Notes: a model not told the origin generated them from the letters alone. Shown: positions 1 to 8,775, counted from the first letter of the stretch. The stretch is DNA of 46,068 bases from Lachnospiraceae bacterium (GCA_019424135.1 JAHYZZ010000005.1:7882-53949); one strand, 5' to 3'. Numbers and translations: made by a program.

Positions 1-681
1 TTGTTACTGGGACGTTCTCCAGGACGTGAGGCATATCCGGGAGACGTATTCTATCTGCATTCCAGACTGCTGGAGAGAAGCAGCCGGTTAAATGAAGAAG
101 CGGGCGGCGGTTCTATCACTGCGCTGCCGATCATCGAGACGCAGGCAGGAGATGTATCTGCGTACATTCCAACGAATGTTATTTCCATTACAGATGGTCA
201 GATTTTCTTGGAAAGCAGCCTGTTTAACGCAGGTATGCGTCCGGCGGTCAATGTGGGACTTTCCGTATCTCGTGTAGGTGGAGCAGCACAGACGAAGGCG
301 ATGAAAAAGGCCAGCGGAAGTATCCGTATCGACCTGGCCCAGGCAAGAGAAATGGAATCCTTTACCCAGTTTAGTTCAGATCTGGATGAAGCAACCAGGG
401 AACAGCTGAAATACGGAAGTGTGTTGACAGAACTTCTGAAGCAGCCTCTGGGGCGTCCGCTGTCCATGCATGAGCAGGTGATCACATTATGTGCTGCCAC
501 TCATAAGATGATGATGGACGTAGAGACATCAAAGGTAAAGGAATTTCAGATGGATATGCTGGCATACTTCGACCGGGAGTATCCACAGATCGCAGAGACG
601 TTGGAGGAGAAGAAAGTGCTGGATGATGATCTGACCAGTCAGATTTTAGATGCAGTGAAAAAATTTAAAGAAAGCAGATAA
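1..681 (+). CDS. atpA: F-type ATP synthase subunit alpha, C-terminal part
   Basis: The alpha subunit of F1 is a non-catalytic nucleotide-binding subunit of the soluble head on the cytoplasmic face of the membrane. The reading frame is open at the window start and begins inside the nucleotide-binding domain with PGREAYPGDVFYLHSRLLER, followed by the VGLSVSRVGGAAQTKAMK segment and the helical C-terminal domain. The family is about 500 residues, so roughly the first 270 lie outside the window and the TTG at position 1 is not a real start. It is followed after 12 bases by atpG, then atpD and atpC, the usual clostridial order. Identification is very secure; only the 5' end is missing. Confidence 0.97.
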   Translation: MLLGRSPGREAYPGDVFYLHSRLLERSSRLNEEAGGGSITALPIIETQAGDVSAYIPTNVISITDGQIFLESSLFNAGMRPAVNVGLSVSRVGGAAQTKAMKKASGSIRIDLAQAREMESFTQFSSDLDEATREQLKYGSVLTELLKQPLGRPLSMHEQVITLCAATHKMMMDVETSKVKEFQMDMLAYFDREYPQIAETLEEKKVLDDDLTSQILDAVKKFKESR

Positions 682-693
682 GCAGGTGGAACT

Positions 694-1590
694 ATGGCAA
701 ATGCAAGAGAGCTGAAAGAAAGAATGGCCAGTATCCAGGAGACCAGAAAAATTACCAATGCCATGTATCTGATCTCTTCTTCAAAGATGAAGCAGGCCAG
801 AAAAAAACTTGCAGATACAGAGCCGTTCTTTTTTGCGATGCAGGCAGAGATTTCCAGAATACTCCGGCATGTGCCGGATATGCACAGCCATTTTTTTGAT
901 ACGCGGGACAAAATTCCGCAGGAAGAGCGCAAGATCGGATGCATTGTCATCACTGCCGATAAAGGACTGGCGGGAGCTTACAATCATAATGTCATAAAGA
1001 TGGCGGAAGAAGTGCTAAAGGAGCCTGGAAAGCATAAGATGTTTGTGCTGGGAGAGCTGGGAAGACAGTATTTTTCGAAAAAGGAAGGGCTGGAGCTGGA
1101 TACATCTTTCCGTTATACGGTACAGAACCCCACACTTTACAGGGCTCGAGTGATTGCAGAAGAGATGGTGTCTCTGTTTGAAGAAGGGGAGCTGGATGAT
1201 ATCTATATTATTTACACCAGAATGGAAAACGCAATGCAGGCTGTGACGGAAAAGATTAAGCTCCTTCCATTGCACAGAGTAAGTTTTGCTCCGAAGAACA
1301 TGCCTTCTCTGGCGGGAATCTACCAGGAAGGGATGACGCTGTATCCATCGGCACACAGTGTTATGGATAACATTGTGCCGAATTATGCAGTGGGTATCAT
1401 ATATGGATGCCTGGTTGAGTCTTACTGCAGTGAGCACAATGCCAGGATGCAGGCGATGCAGAACGCGACAGATAGTGCATCGGATATGCTGGATGAATTG
1501 ACGATAACATATAACCGCGTGCGCCAGGCCGATATCACACAGGAACTGACTGAGGTAATCGGCGGAGCGAATGCACAGAAAAGGAAGTGA
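694..1590 (+). CDS. atpG: F-type ATP synthase subunit gamma
   Basis: Gamma is the central rotor shaft of F1 and couples ring rotation to catalysis in beta. The 298-residue product starts with the family signature MANARELKERMASIQETRKI and ends with the matching C-terminal helix (TDSASDMLDELTITYNRVRQ), where the antiparallel coiled coil of the shaft forms. Length is close to the usual 285-300. An AGGTGG ribosome site stands a few bases ahead of the ATG. Its stop codon nearly touches the atpD start, consistent with one operon and translational coupling. Confidence 0.97.
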   Translation: MANARELKERMASIQETRKITNAMYLISSSKMKQARKKLADTEPFFFAMQAEISRILRHVPDMHSHFFDTRDKIPQEERKIGCIVITADKGLAGAYNHNVIKMAEEVLKEPGKHKMFVLGELGRQYFSKKEGLELDTSFRYTVQNPTLYRARVIAEEMVSLFEEGELDDIYIIYTRMENAMQAVTEKIKLLPLHRVSFAPKNMPSLAGIYQEGMTLYPSAHSVMDNIVPNYAVGIIYGCLVESYCSEHNARMQAMQNATDSASDMLDELTITYNRVRQADITQELTEVIGGANAQKRK

Positions 1591-1601
1591 GCAGGAACGT
1601 T

Positions 1602-3002
1602 ATGACAAAAGGAAAAATCGTACAGGTCATGGGGCCTGTAGTAGACGTGGAATTTCAGAGCAAAGAAGAGCTTCCATTTATTAAGGATGCGCTGGAGGTA
1701 GACAACGGCGGGAAACGTTGCGTGATGGAGGTTGCGCAGCATGTGGGAAACAATGTCGCCCGCTGTATTATGCTGGCATCTAGTGACGGACTTTATAAAG
1801 GTATGGAAGTGACGGCCACCGGGGAAGGCATTAAGGTGCCGGTAGGCGATCAGACACTGGGAAGGCTCTTTAATGTACTGGGAGAGACCATTGATGATAA
1901 AGAAAAGATTCCGGAGAATACCGAGCACTGGAGCATTCACCGGAAAGCGCCAAGTTTTGAGGATCAGAGCCCGGCGGTAGAGGTGTTGGAAACTGGTATC
2001 AAGGTGATTGACCTACTGACGCCTTATGCAAAGGGTGGTAAGATCGGTTTGTTCGGCGGTGCAGGAGTTGGAAAAACAGTATTGATCCAGGAGCTGATCC
2101 ACAATATTGCCACAGAGCATGGTGGATACTCTATCTTTACTGGTGTAGGAGAACGTTCCCGTGAAGGAAATGACCTTTGGACAGAGATGAGTGAATCGGG
2201 AGTATTAAGTAAAACCGCCTTGGTATTTGGACAGATGAATGAGCCGCCTGGAGCGCGTATGCGAGTAGCGGAGACAGGGCTTACGATGGCAGAGTATTTC
2301 CGTGATCAAGAACACCAGAACGTGCTGCTGTTTATTGATAATATTTTCCGCTTTGTACAGGCTGGATCAGAGGTGTCCGCATTGCTTGGACGTATGCCGT
2401 CAGCGGTAGGATATCAGCCGACTCTGGCGAATGAAATGGGTGCTTTGCAGGAGCGTATCGCATCCACCCGCAGCGGATCTGTTACTTCCGTGCAGGCGGT
2501 CTATGTGCCGGCAGATGACCTGACCGACCCGGCTCCGGCGACCACATTCTCTCATTTGGATGCAACGACCGTCCTTTCTAGAAAGATTGTGGAACAGGGA
2601 ATCTATCCGGCGGTAGATCCGCTGGAGTCTACATCCAGGATCCTGGAGGCGGACGTGGTTGGAGAAGAGCATTACCGGGTAGCAAGAAAGGTGCAGGAAA
2701 TTCTGCAGAAGTATAAGGAACTGCAGGATATTATCGCAATTCTTGGTATGGAGGAGTTGTCAGAGGAAGATAAGATGACAGTGAACCGTGCAAGAAAAGT
2801 ACAAAGATTCTTGTCCCAGCCGTTCTCAGTAGCTGAAGTATTTACAGGAACACCTGGAAAATATGTGCCTCTTACAGAAACGATTCGTGGCTTTGCAGCT
2901 ATCATTGACGGTGAAATGGATGATTATCCAGAGAGCGCATTCTTCAATGTGGGAACCATTGACGATGTAAAGCAGAAAGCAAAAGCACAGGCACAGGAAT
3001 AA
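1602..3002 (+). CDS. atpD: F-type ATP synthase subunit beta
   Basis: Beta carries the catalytic sites of F1 ATP synthase. The protein has the N-terminal barrel (KGKIVQVMGPVVDVEF), the P-loop GGAGVGKT at residues 152-159, the GERSREGNDL segment, Walker B in LLFIDNIFRF and the ALLGRMPSAVGYQPTL signature. I chose the ATG at 1602 because AGGA lies 5 bases upstream; a GTG in frame at 1587 would overlap the atpG stop and has no spacing for a ribosome site. The product is 466 residues, normal for the family. The ion carried by the complex cannot be told here because the c and a subunits lie outside the window. Confidence 0.98.
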   Translation: MTKGKIVQVMGPVVDVEFQSKEELPFIKDALEVDNGGKRCVMEVAQHVGNNVARCIMLASSDGLYKGMEVTATGEGIKVPVGDQTLGRLFNVLGETIDDKEKIPENTEHWSIHRKAPSFEDQSPAVEVLETGIKVIDLLTPYAKGGKIGLFGGAGVGKTVLIQELIHNIATEHGGYSIFTGVGERSREGNDLWTEMSESGVLSKTALVFGQMNEPPGARMRVAETGLTMAEYFRDQEHQNVLLFIDNIFRFVQAGSEVSALLGRMPSAVGYQPTLANEMGALQERIASTRSGSVTSVQAVYVPADDLTDPAPATTFSHLDATTVLSRKIVEQGIYPAVDPLESTSRILEADVVGEEHYRVARKVQEILQKYKELQDIIAILGMEELSEEDKMTVNRARKVQRFLSQPFSVAEVFTGTPGKYVPLTETIRGFAAIIDGEMDDYPESAFFNVGTIDDVKQKAKAQAQE

Positions 3003-3016
3003 GGAGTGCGTAAGGT

Positions 3017-3433
3017 ATGGGAACATTTTCGTTAAAAATCATATCCAGCGATAAAATTTTTTATGAAGGACCGTGCCAGTATCTAATGGTTCCGGCACCG
3101 GACGGACAGAAGGGAGTCCTTCCGCATCATGAAAATATGGTGATAGCGGTGGATCCTGGAGAGCTGCATTTTAAAAAGCCCGACGGTGAATGGGTCACGG
3201 CGGCGGTTTCCATGGGCTTTGCAGAGATCATGAATAACCGTGTGTCCGTGTTGGTAAATACGGCGGAGCGGCCAGAGGATATTGATGTGAAGCGTGCCGA
3301 GGAGGCCAGAGAGCGTGCCGAAGAAAGACTTCGTCAGAGACAGAGTATTCAGGAATACCATTTGTCTCAGGCCTCGCTTGCAAGGGCGATGGCCAGACTG
3401 AAGGCTTCCCAGGACAAGCACTGGAATATATAG
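3017..3433 (+). CDS. atpC: F-type ATP synthase subunit epsilon
   Basis: Epsilon binds gamma at the foot of the rotor and, in many bacteria, inhibits ATP hydrolysis through its C-terminal helices. The 138-residue protein has the N-terminal beta-sandwich with the conserved G.LPHHENMV segment and a charged C-terminal helical hairpin rich in Arg, Glu and Gln (RAEEARERAEERLRQRQS). It begins 15 bases after atpD with an AAGGAG-type ribosome site and is the last gene of the operon, followed by a hairpin at 3445. Confidence 0.96.
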   Translation: MGTFSLKIISSDKIFYEGPCQYLMVPAPDGQKGVLPHHENMVIAVDPGELHFKKPDGEWVTAAVSMGFAEIMNNRVSVLVNTAERPEDIDVKRAEEARERAEERLRQRQSIQEYHLSQASLARAMARLKASQDKHWNI

Positions 3434-3444
3434 ACACAATCATG

Positions 3445-3488
3445 AGAGCCGGAAAATCTGTATCGTAACGTGCAGATTTCCCGGCTCT
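3445..3488 (+). terminator. hairpin after the atp operon
   Basis: A 16-base stem with one mismatch (AGAGCCGGAAAATCTG pairing with 3473-3488) and an 11-12 base loop starts 12 bases after the atpC stop. The run of T that normally follows an intrinsic terminator is weak, so it may end transcription less efficiently or protect the 3' end of the mRNA. Confidence 0.6.
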
Positions 3489-3518
3489 TATCCATTTCGC
3501 AGATAATTCTATTAAAAT

Positions 3519-3547
3519 AGGACTGCTCTTGGGAGGAGTGCAGTCCT
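3519..3547. terminator. short hairpin between atpC and lysR
   Basis: AGGACTGC and GCAGTCCT form an 8-bp stem around a 13-base loop. On the minus strand it is followed by an AT-rich tail, so it could terminate the converging lysR transcript. Neither side has a clean T run, which keeps the call uncertain. Confidence 0.4.
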
Positions 3548-3656
3548 GAGGAAAAAGTTATGAAAAAGATTTTTGTTCAATTCCTTGAACAATTATAGTA
3601 TAGAAAAAGTTTGTGATGATTTTGTGTTTAAATTAAGAAAAAATTGTAAACAAAAT

Positions 3657-4538
3657 CTAAAGATAAAATAGTTCTGCAATCAGCTGATGAAGAGAAGCCT
3701 CAAATAAATGCTCCTTTTTCCATACAATGGAGATTTCATGGAGAACATTCCATCCAGGGAGAGTTATCTGGCGGACTCGCCCTTCCATAAGCTCCGGTTT
3801 TACGGCTGTTTCATAGAGAAAGGTGATCCCACAGCCGTCCAACACCATTTCTTTAATCGTATTCATATTTCCAATCGTGGTAACCCGGGCAAAATCTTCA
3901 ATGCCAAGATCGTATTCCGCCAATGCGTTTTCCAGAATCAGGCGGCTACCGGAGCCTGATTCCCTGATCAGCAGCCGTTCTGAAAGAAGAGAGTGTAAAG
4001 TTTTCGGATCCGGGTAAAGAGGATAATTTTTCCCGCAAATGGGAATAAAATGATCGGTAATATAAGGAATGTGCCGATAGAGATGCCTGGGGTAGCTGCC
4101 TTCTAGAATTGCAAAATCAATCTCGCCTGCATCCAGCTTTTTAAGCAGATCCTTTGTGTTAGCAACAGTTACAGAAATGTTTGCTGTCGGGTGTGCTGTA
4201 AGAAAGCGCGACAGGGGGGATGCAATCATAAATTCCCCCACAGTAAGCGTTGCACCAAAATGAAGAGTTTGCTGCAGATCCGTCACCGCAAGAAGCTGCT
4301 CTTTTAGATAAACTTCATTATTGTACAGCGTTGTCAGAGAATCCTTAAGAAGCCTCCCTGCCTCTGTCAGAGAAATTCGTTTCCCTATAAATTGAAAGGC
4401 CTGGATGCCATAATACTCTTCAATATATTGTATATGTTGCGATACAGCAGGCTGAGAAATATGAAGCCTTTTCGCCGCGCGGGTGAAACTCATCTCGTCG
4501 CAGACTGCTAAAAAAGTTAAAACACGATGGTCAAGCAT
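3657..4538 (-). CDS. LysR-family transcriptional regulator
   Basis: A 293-residue LysR regulator: the winged helix-turn-helix fills residues 1-60 (FTRAAKRLHISQPAVSQHI is the recognition region) and a periplasmic-binding-like effector domain follows from about residue 90. It is divergent from a YeiH-type membrane protein, the same pairing as yeiE/yeiH in Escherichia coli, so it most likely controls that gene; the effector is unknown. The start at 4538 is set by AAGGAGG 5 bases upstream. A longer frame back to 4619 would translate the palindromic repeat in the leader and has no ribosome site, so I rejected it. Confidence 0.92.
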   Translation of the reverse strand: MLDHRVLTFLAVCDEMSFTRAAKRLHISQPAVSQHIQYIEEYYGIQAFQFIGKRISLTEAGRLLKDSLTTLYNNEVYLKEQLLAVTDLQQTLHFGATLTVGEFMIASPLSRFLTAHPTANISVTVANTKDLLKKLDAGEIDFAILEGSYPRHLYRHIPYITDHFIPICGKNYPLYPDPKTLHSLLSERLLIRESGSGSRLILENALAEYDLGIEDFARVTTIGNMNTIKEMVLDGCGITFLYETAVKPELMEGRVRQITLPGWNVLHEISIVWKKEHLFEASLHQLIAELFYL

Positions 4539-4560
4539 GACAACCTCCTTCAATGGGGAC

Positions 4561-4606
4561 TTTAATGGGGACGGGGGATTTCTGGAAATCCCCCGTCCCC
4601 ATTGAA
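4561..4606. repeat. GGGACG-core palindrome, copy 1
   Basis: A near-perfect inverted repeat of about 22 bp per arm with core AATGGGGACGGGGGATTTC and its complement, separated by only a few bases. A partial extra copy of one flank (CAATGGGGAC) precedes it at 4551. It lies in the untranslated leader of lysR, just ahead of its ribosome site, so the lysR mRNA would carry a very stable hairpin. It shares its core with the repeat at 30720. Confidence 0.85.
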
Positions 4607-4643
4607 AAAATGATAACATATTTTTATTGAAAAATAAAGATTT

Positions 4644-4677
4644 ATAATTTTACATTATGAAAGATCTGTGATATGAT
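4644..4677 (+). promoter_or_regulatory. promoter and possible LysR box for the YeiH-type gene
   Basis: TTTACA at 4649-4654 and TATGAT at 4672-4677 are 17 bases apart, a good sigma-A promoter facing the exporter gene. The inverted repeat ATAAT-N5-ATTAT at 4644-4658 overlaps the -35 box and has the size of a LysR-type binding site. The regulator link is inferred from position only. Confidence 0.6.
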
Positions 4678-4752
4678 TTTTGTTGTGGCAAAATGTGGAA
4701 AATATTGTGGAAAAATAAGTGGATAAGTCGATTGATTTTATGGAGGGTGGAT

Positions 4753-5784
4753 ATGGATTTTTTAAGTAAGAATTGGAAGGGAATTTTACTTTGTTTTTGT
4801 ATTGCGGTGCCGTCTTGGCTTCTGGGACAGTGTTTTCCGATCATTGGGGGACCTGTGATCGCGATTTTGGCAGGTATGATCCTGACGCTTGGGATTAAGG
4901 ACAAGAGTGGATTGGAGAGTGGAATTAAGTATACATCTAAGAAAATTTTACAGTATGCGGTAATTTTGCTTGGATTCGGCTTGAATCTGCAAGTGATTCT
5001 GGAGACTGGAAAACAGTCTTTGCCGATTATTGTTTCGACAATCACGACGTCATTAGTGATTGCTTATGTACTGCACAAGGCTATGCATATTCCAGGTAAG
5101 ATTTCTACGTTGGTAGGAGTAGGATCTTCTATCTGCGGCGGTTCTGCAATCGCTGCAACGGCACCGGTCATTGATGCGGATGATGAAGAAGTGGCACAGG
5201 CAATTTCGGTTATTTTCTTTTTCAATGTGCTGGCGGCCGTTTTGTTCCCAACATTAGGAGGCTTTCTTGGGTTTGCAACCAATTCGGGAGATGCGTTTGG
5301 AGTGTTCGCAGGAACCGCTGTAAATGACACGTCTTCCGTGACGGCGGCGGCCTCTACATGGGACAGTATCTATGGATTAGGGAGCCAGACACTTGACAAG
5401 GCGGTAACAGTAAAATTAACCCGTACACTGGCAATCATTCCGATTACGTTGGTGTTAGCTCTGATTCGGACGAAACGGGAAAAAGGAGAAGGAAGCACAA
5501 AAGTTTCTATGAAACAGGTATTCCCATTTTTTATCCTGTTCTTTATTGGTGCTTCAGTCATTACCACAGTGGCGACAGCAGCCGGCGTGGCAGCGGATGT
5601 GTTTGATCCGCTGAAGGAATTATCCAAGTTTTTTATCGTTATGGCAATGGCAGCAATTGGACTCAATACGAATATTGTAAAGCTGGTAAAAACCGGCGGA
5701 AAACCGATCTTGATGGGAATGGCATGCTGGGTTGGTATTACGCTGGTAAGTCTTGCTATGCAGCATGTGTTGGGAATTTGGTAA
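4753..5784 (+). CDS. YeiH/UPF0324-family integral membrane protein (putative exporter)
   Basis: A 343-residue polytopic membrane protein with about ten hydrophobic segments. It matches the YeiH/Cons_hypoth698 family, seen in the segments PVIAILAGMILTLGIK, SSICGGSAIAATAPVI and GTAVNDTSSVTAAAS; members are annotated as putative sulfate or anion exporters, but the substrate is not firmly established. GGAGGG stands 5 bases ahead of the ATG at 4753, better than the ATG at 4693, which has no ribosome site. A LysR gene is divergent, and a strong bidirectional terminator follows. Confidence 0.9.
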   Translation: MDFLSKNWKGILLCFCIAVPSWLLGQCFPIIGGPVIAILAGMILTLGIKDKSGLESGIKYTSKKILQYAVILLGFGLNLQVILETGKQSLPIIVSTITTSLVIAYVLHKAMHIPGKISTLVGVGSSICGGSAIAATAPVIDADDEEVAQAISVIFFFNVLAAVLFPTLGGFLGFATNSGDAFGVFAGTAVNDTSSVTAAASTWDSIYGLGSQTLDKAVTVKLTRTLAIIPITLVLALIRTKREKGEGSTKVSMKQVFPFFILFFIGASVITTVATAAGVAADVFDPLKELSKFFIVMAMAAIGLNTNIVKLVKTGGKPILMGMACWVGITLVSLAMQHVLGIW

Positions 5785-5796
5785 ACAAAAAAAATG

Positions 5797-5827
5797 CGGG
5801 CGGAGAGATCAATCTCCGCCCGTTTTG
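5797..5827. terminator. bidirectional intrinsic terminator
   Basis: CGGGCGGAGA and TCTCCGCCCG form a perfect 10-bp stem around a 6-base loop. TTTT follows on the plus strand and eight or more T's follow on the minus strand, so it serves both the YeiH-type gene and the converging aroF-aroB transcript. Confidence 0.9.
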
Positions 5828-5842
5828 TGTATGCAAATTACG

Positions 5843-6901
5843 TTATATTTGAATATCTTTTCCGAAAAACTCCACAGACGCCGGATAAATACGGCTATCA
5901 CCGATTTCGTTCAACAGGATCAAATTCAGCTGATTGTTCAGATTCTTTTTGTCATGAGTCATAGCTTCTGTCAATTTTGTAAGTGGGATGCCACAGCTAT
6001 GAGGGAGCCCATAGAGATCCAGGACTTTTAAGATACGCTGTGAAGTCCCCGGATGGGTAAGTTGTTTTTCTTCTGCCAACAGGGAAATCTGGTACATTCC
6101 GATACTGACAGCCTCTCCATGGCTTTCTTTTTCATAATTATGGTACTGTTCGATGGCGTGAGCCAGGGTATGACCAAAATTAAGAAGCATCCGTTCGCCT
6201 GTATCGAACTGGTCCTGCTCGACCACCAGGCGTTTGATATCCACGCATCTGGAAATGATGTGTGGAAGATCTGGCTTTAAATCCTCAAAGGAGGAATGGG
6301 AGGCCAGCAGATCAAACAGACCGGCATCTTTGATACAGCCATACTTAATGACCTCGCCCATCCCGTCGCTGATGAAACGGTCATCCAAGGTGTCCAGAAC
6401 CGTAGGATCAATCAGAACGAGGGAAGGCTGATAAAAAGCACCTACCAGGTTTTTGCCCTGTGGAAGATCTACTGCAACCTTTCCTCCCACAGAAGAATCC
6501 ACCTGTGCCAGTAAAGAAGTGGGAATCTGGATCAGTTTTACGCCGCGCAGATAGCTGGAAGCGGCAAAACCTGCCAGGTCACCGATCACGCCGCCACCAA
6601 GTGCGATCACAAGATCGCTTCGAGAAATGCCGGCATTGAGCATGGCATTATATAAGACGGGAAGCGTCTTAAAGTTTTTCGTCGATTCCCCGTGAGGAAG
6701 TTCCAGGTGATAGCATTCGTAGCAAGTTGCCAGCTGCGTTTTCAATGCATTGCCATATCGGGGATATACTTGATCGTCGGAGATGATCATGATCCGTTTC
6801 CCGGAAAAAACATCTAAGATGTAGGAAAGTGCGTGGTCTAAAATATGGTTTTCAATATAAATAGGGTAACTGTCTGCCCCCAGATTTACTGTCAGTTTCA
6901 T
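5843..6901 (-). CDS. aroB: 3-dehydroquinate synthase
   Basis: Second enzyme of the shikimate pathway: it turns DAHP into 3-dehydroquinate using NAD+ and a divalent metal. The 352-residue protein shows the NAD-binding GGGVIGDLAGFAASSYLRG, the LAQVDSSVGGKVAVD segment, and the metal ligands in GEVIKYG, NFGHTLAHAIE and SHGEAV. The start is 3 bases after the aroF stop, and its GGAG ribosome site overlaps that stop region, so the two are translated together. The gene ends before the terminator at 5797. Confidence 0.97.
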   Translation of the reverse strand: MKLTVNLGADSYPIYIENHILDHALSYILDVFSGKRIMIISDDQVYPRYGNALKTQLATCYECYHLELPHGESTKNFKTLPVLYNAMLNAGISRSDLVIALGGGVIGDLAGFAASSYLRGVKLIQIPTSLLAQVDSSVGGKVAVDLPQGKNLVGAFYQPSLVLIDPTVLDTLDDRFISDGMGEVIKYGCIKDAGLFDLLASHSSFEDLKPDLPHIISRCVDIKRLVVEQDQFDTGERMLLNFGHTLAHAIEQYHNYEKESHGEAVSIGMYQISLLAEEKQLTHPGTSQRILKVLDLYGLPHSCGIPLTKLTEAMTHDKKNLNNQLNLILLNEIGDSRIYPASVEFFGKDIQI

Positions 6902-6904
6902 AGT

Positions 6905-7930
6905 TTACTCCTGTGATGAAATAGTCTTTCCGACAACAGAGGCGATCTGAGATACTTCTTTAATCAGATCGTCATATTTTTTTGGTTTCAGAGACTGGGC
7001 ACCGTCGCAAAGAGCGCATTCTGGATTATTGTGTACTTCGATCATCAGACCATCGGCACCTGCGGCGATAGCGGCTTTTGCCATGGAATCTACCAACCAC
7101 CATTTTCCACCTGCGTGACTTGGGTCTACGATTACCGGCAGATGAGTCAGCCTGCGGAGCACCGGAATACTCTGAAGATCCAGAGTGTTTCTGGTGTAGT
7201 TTTCGAAAGTTCGGATACCGCGCTCACAGAGAATAACATTTTCATTACCGGATGCCATGATGTACTCTGCAGACATGATCCACTCCTCGTAAGTGGCATT
7301 CAGCCCCCTTTTCAGGAGGATGGGGCGATCTACCTGCCCAAGCTGCTTTAAAAGATCAAAATTCTGCATATTTCTTGCGCCAATCTGGATCAGATCCACT
7401 TTTTCATTAAAAATATCCAGATATTCAGGAGACATCAGTTCTGTGACAATGGGAAGGCCAGTGGCTTCCTTTACCTCACAGAGAATATCCAACCCTTTTA
7501 ATCCTAATCCCTGAAAAGAATAAGGACTGGTTCTGGGTTTAAATGCACCACCCCGTAATAGATTTGCACCAGATGCCTTCACTGATTCAGCAATTTCCAT
7601 CACCTGGTCAACAGACTCTACAGAGCAGGGGCCAGCGATAAATCCCAGATGTCCTCCGCCGATCTTCACGCCGGACACATCGATGACAGAATCTTCCGGA
7701 TGGAAAGCACGATTGGCCAGTTTGTATGGTTCCTGGACATGCATGACTTTATCAACAGCGGAATCTACTTCAAAAAGTTTAGGGTCAACCTGAGTTGTGT
7801 CTCCGATACAGCCGATAATGGTCATTTCTGATCCGACAACGATATGACTGTCCAGACCTTTACGCTTGACCATTTGTTCAACACGTGCGATGTCTTCTTT
7901 TTTCGCACGGGGCTTTAATACGATAATCAT
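6905..7930 (-). CDS. aroF: 3-deoxy-7-phosphoheptulonate (DAHP) synthase
   Basis: First enzyme of aromatic amino-acid synthesis, joining phosphoenolpyruvate and erythrose 4-phosphate. The 341-residue protein has an N-terminal ferredoxin-like domain (residues 1-70, MIIVLKPRAKKEDIARVEQM), as in the Thermotoga-type enzymes where this domain gives feedback control, followed by the barrel with GPCSVES, RGGAFKPRTSPYSFQG, LLKRGL and PVIVDPSHAGGK. GGAGGAA sits 6 bases ahead of the ATG at 7930; the ATG at 7945 lies on the ribosome site itself. It is cotranscribed with aroB. Confidence 0.96.
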   Translation of the reverse strand: MIIVLKPRAKKEDIARVEQMVKRKGLDSHIVVGSEMTIIGCIGDTTQVDPKLFEVDSAVDKVMHVQEPYKLANRAFHPEDSVIDVSGVKIGGGHLGFIAGPCSVESVDQVMEIAESVKASGANLLRGGAFKPRTSPYSFQGLGLKGLDILCEVKEATGLPIVTELMSPEYLDIFNEKVDLIQIGARNMQNFDLLKQLGQVDRPILLKRGLNATYEEWIMSAEYIMASGNENVILCERGIRTFENYTRNTLDLQSIPVLRRLTHLPVIVDPSHAGGKWWLVDSMAKAAIAAGADGLMIEVHNNPECALCDGAQSLKPKKYDDLIKEVSQIASVVGKTISSQE

Positions 7931-7996
7931 AATAAGTTCCTCCATGAAATATTTATACTGTAAAATTTTAGCTATTTAAAGTGCGAAATCAATTGT

Positions 7997-8025
7997 ATAC
8001 TACCGTAATAAAAGAAAGATGTCAA
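7997..8025 (-). promoter_or_regulatory. promoter of aroF-aroB
   Basis: On the minus strand TTGACA (8020-8025) and TAGTAT (7997-8002) are 17 bases apart, giving a leader of about 60 bases. No T-box or trp-type attenuator is visible in this short leader. Confidence 0.6.
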
Positions 8026-8068
8026 CTGATTTCCGTAAAATCGCCAAAACAAAGGAGAGAGGGCCATC

Positions 8069-8097
8069 TTGTAAAAAAACCCTCAGACCTCTATAAT
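8069..8097 (+). promoter_or_regulatory. promoter of the PPTase gene
   Basis: TTGTAA (8069-8074) and a perfect TATAAT (8092-8097) lie 17 bases apart, about 30 bases ahead of the start codon. The promoter therefore looks intact although the gene behind it is interrupted. Confidence 0.6.
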
Positions 8098-8125
8098 AAT
8101 AGCATAAATAAAGGGAGAAAAAAAG

Positions 8126-8752
8126 ATGGTGAAAACATGGACTGCAATGATTAACCCGCTGTATTCAAAAGAGAAATATGAATCCTGTTATCAAAGGCTT
8201 CCGGAATGGAGAAAAGAAAAAGCAGACCGGCTCCGAAACCTGAGGGCAAAAGCTCAGAGTGTGGGGGCATGGATTTTATGGATGGAGATACAAAAGAGGG
8301 AAGGAATGCCAAAGGACGCTGTTTTTAATTTGTCTCATTCGGGAGACTATGTCATGTGTGCCTGCAGTGACAGACGGAACGTGCAGGTAGGATGTGATTT
8401 GGAAATTGTGGGAGATATAAGAGAGAAAGTGGCGCGTCGCTTTATTTGTGAAGAAGAATATACCTAGATAAGAGGAAGAAACACGCAAGAAGAGAGAAGA
8501 GAATGGTTTTACCGATATTGGGTTTTAAAGGAAAGCTTTTTGAAAGCCACGCGGAAAGGGATGGCGCTAGATACTCGGTCCTTTTGCATCGGCTGGAATG
8601 AGGAGGGCAGGCCAATCCTGAAAGAAAAGCCGGCAGAGTTTTCAGAACGTTATTTATATCAAGAATATGAGGATAAGCGGATCCCGGCGAAGATGGCAGT
8701 GTGTACGACAGATTCACAGATTGAGGAGAGACTTAGGTTCCTGTTTTTGTAA
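8126..8752 (+). pseudogene. 4'-phosphopantetheinyl transferase (Sfp type), interrupted by an in-frame TAG
   Basis: PPTases transfer the phosphopantetheine arm of coenzyme A to carrier proteins. The first part (8126-8464) has the substrate-binding FNLSHSGDYVMCA and the Mg-binding VGCDLEIVGDIREKVARRF; after a TAG at 8465-8467 the same frame continues with REWFYRYWVLKESFLKATRKGM, which carries the catalytic W..KES..K motif. The frame and spacing are unchanged, so one base substitution explains the break. The first 113 residues alone lack the KE motif and should be inactive. TAG is used as a normal stop by other genes here (for example atpC), so a reassigned code is unlikely. A sequencing error or stop readthrough remains possible. 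Confidence 0.85.
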
Positions 8753-8775
8753 CAAGAGAGAATCCGGCTGAATGG

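Noticed and set aside
4539..4619. Upstream extension of the LysR frame (27 extra residues)
   Set aside because: It would translate the palindromic repeat and lacks a ribosome site; AAGGAGG fits the start at 4538.
8465..8467. Reassigned TAG codon
   Set aside because: atpC, the aldo/keto reductase and other intact genes end in TAG at the expected family length.
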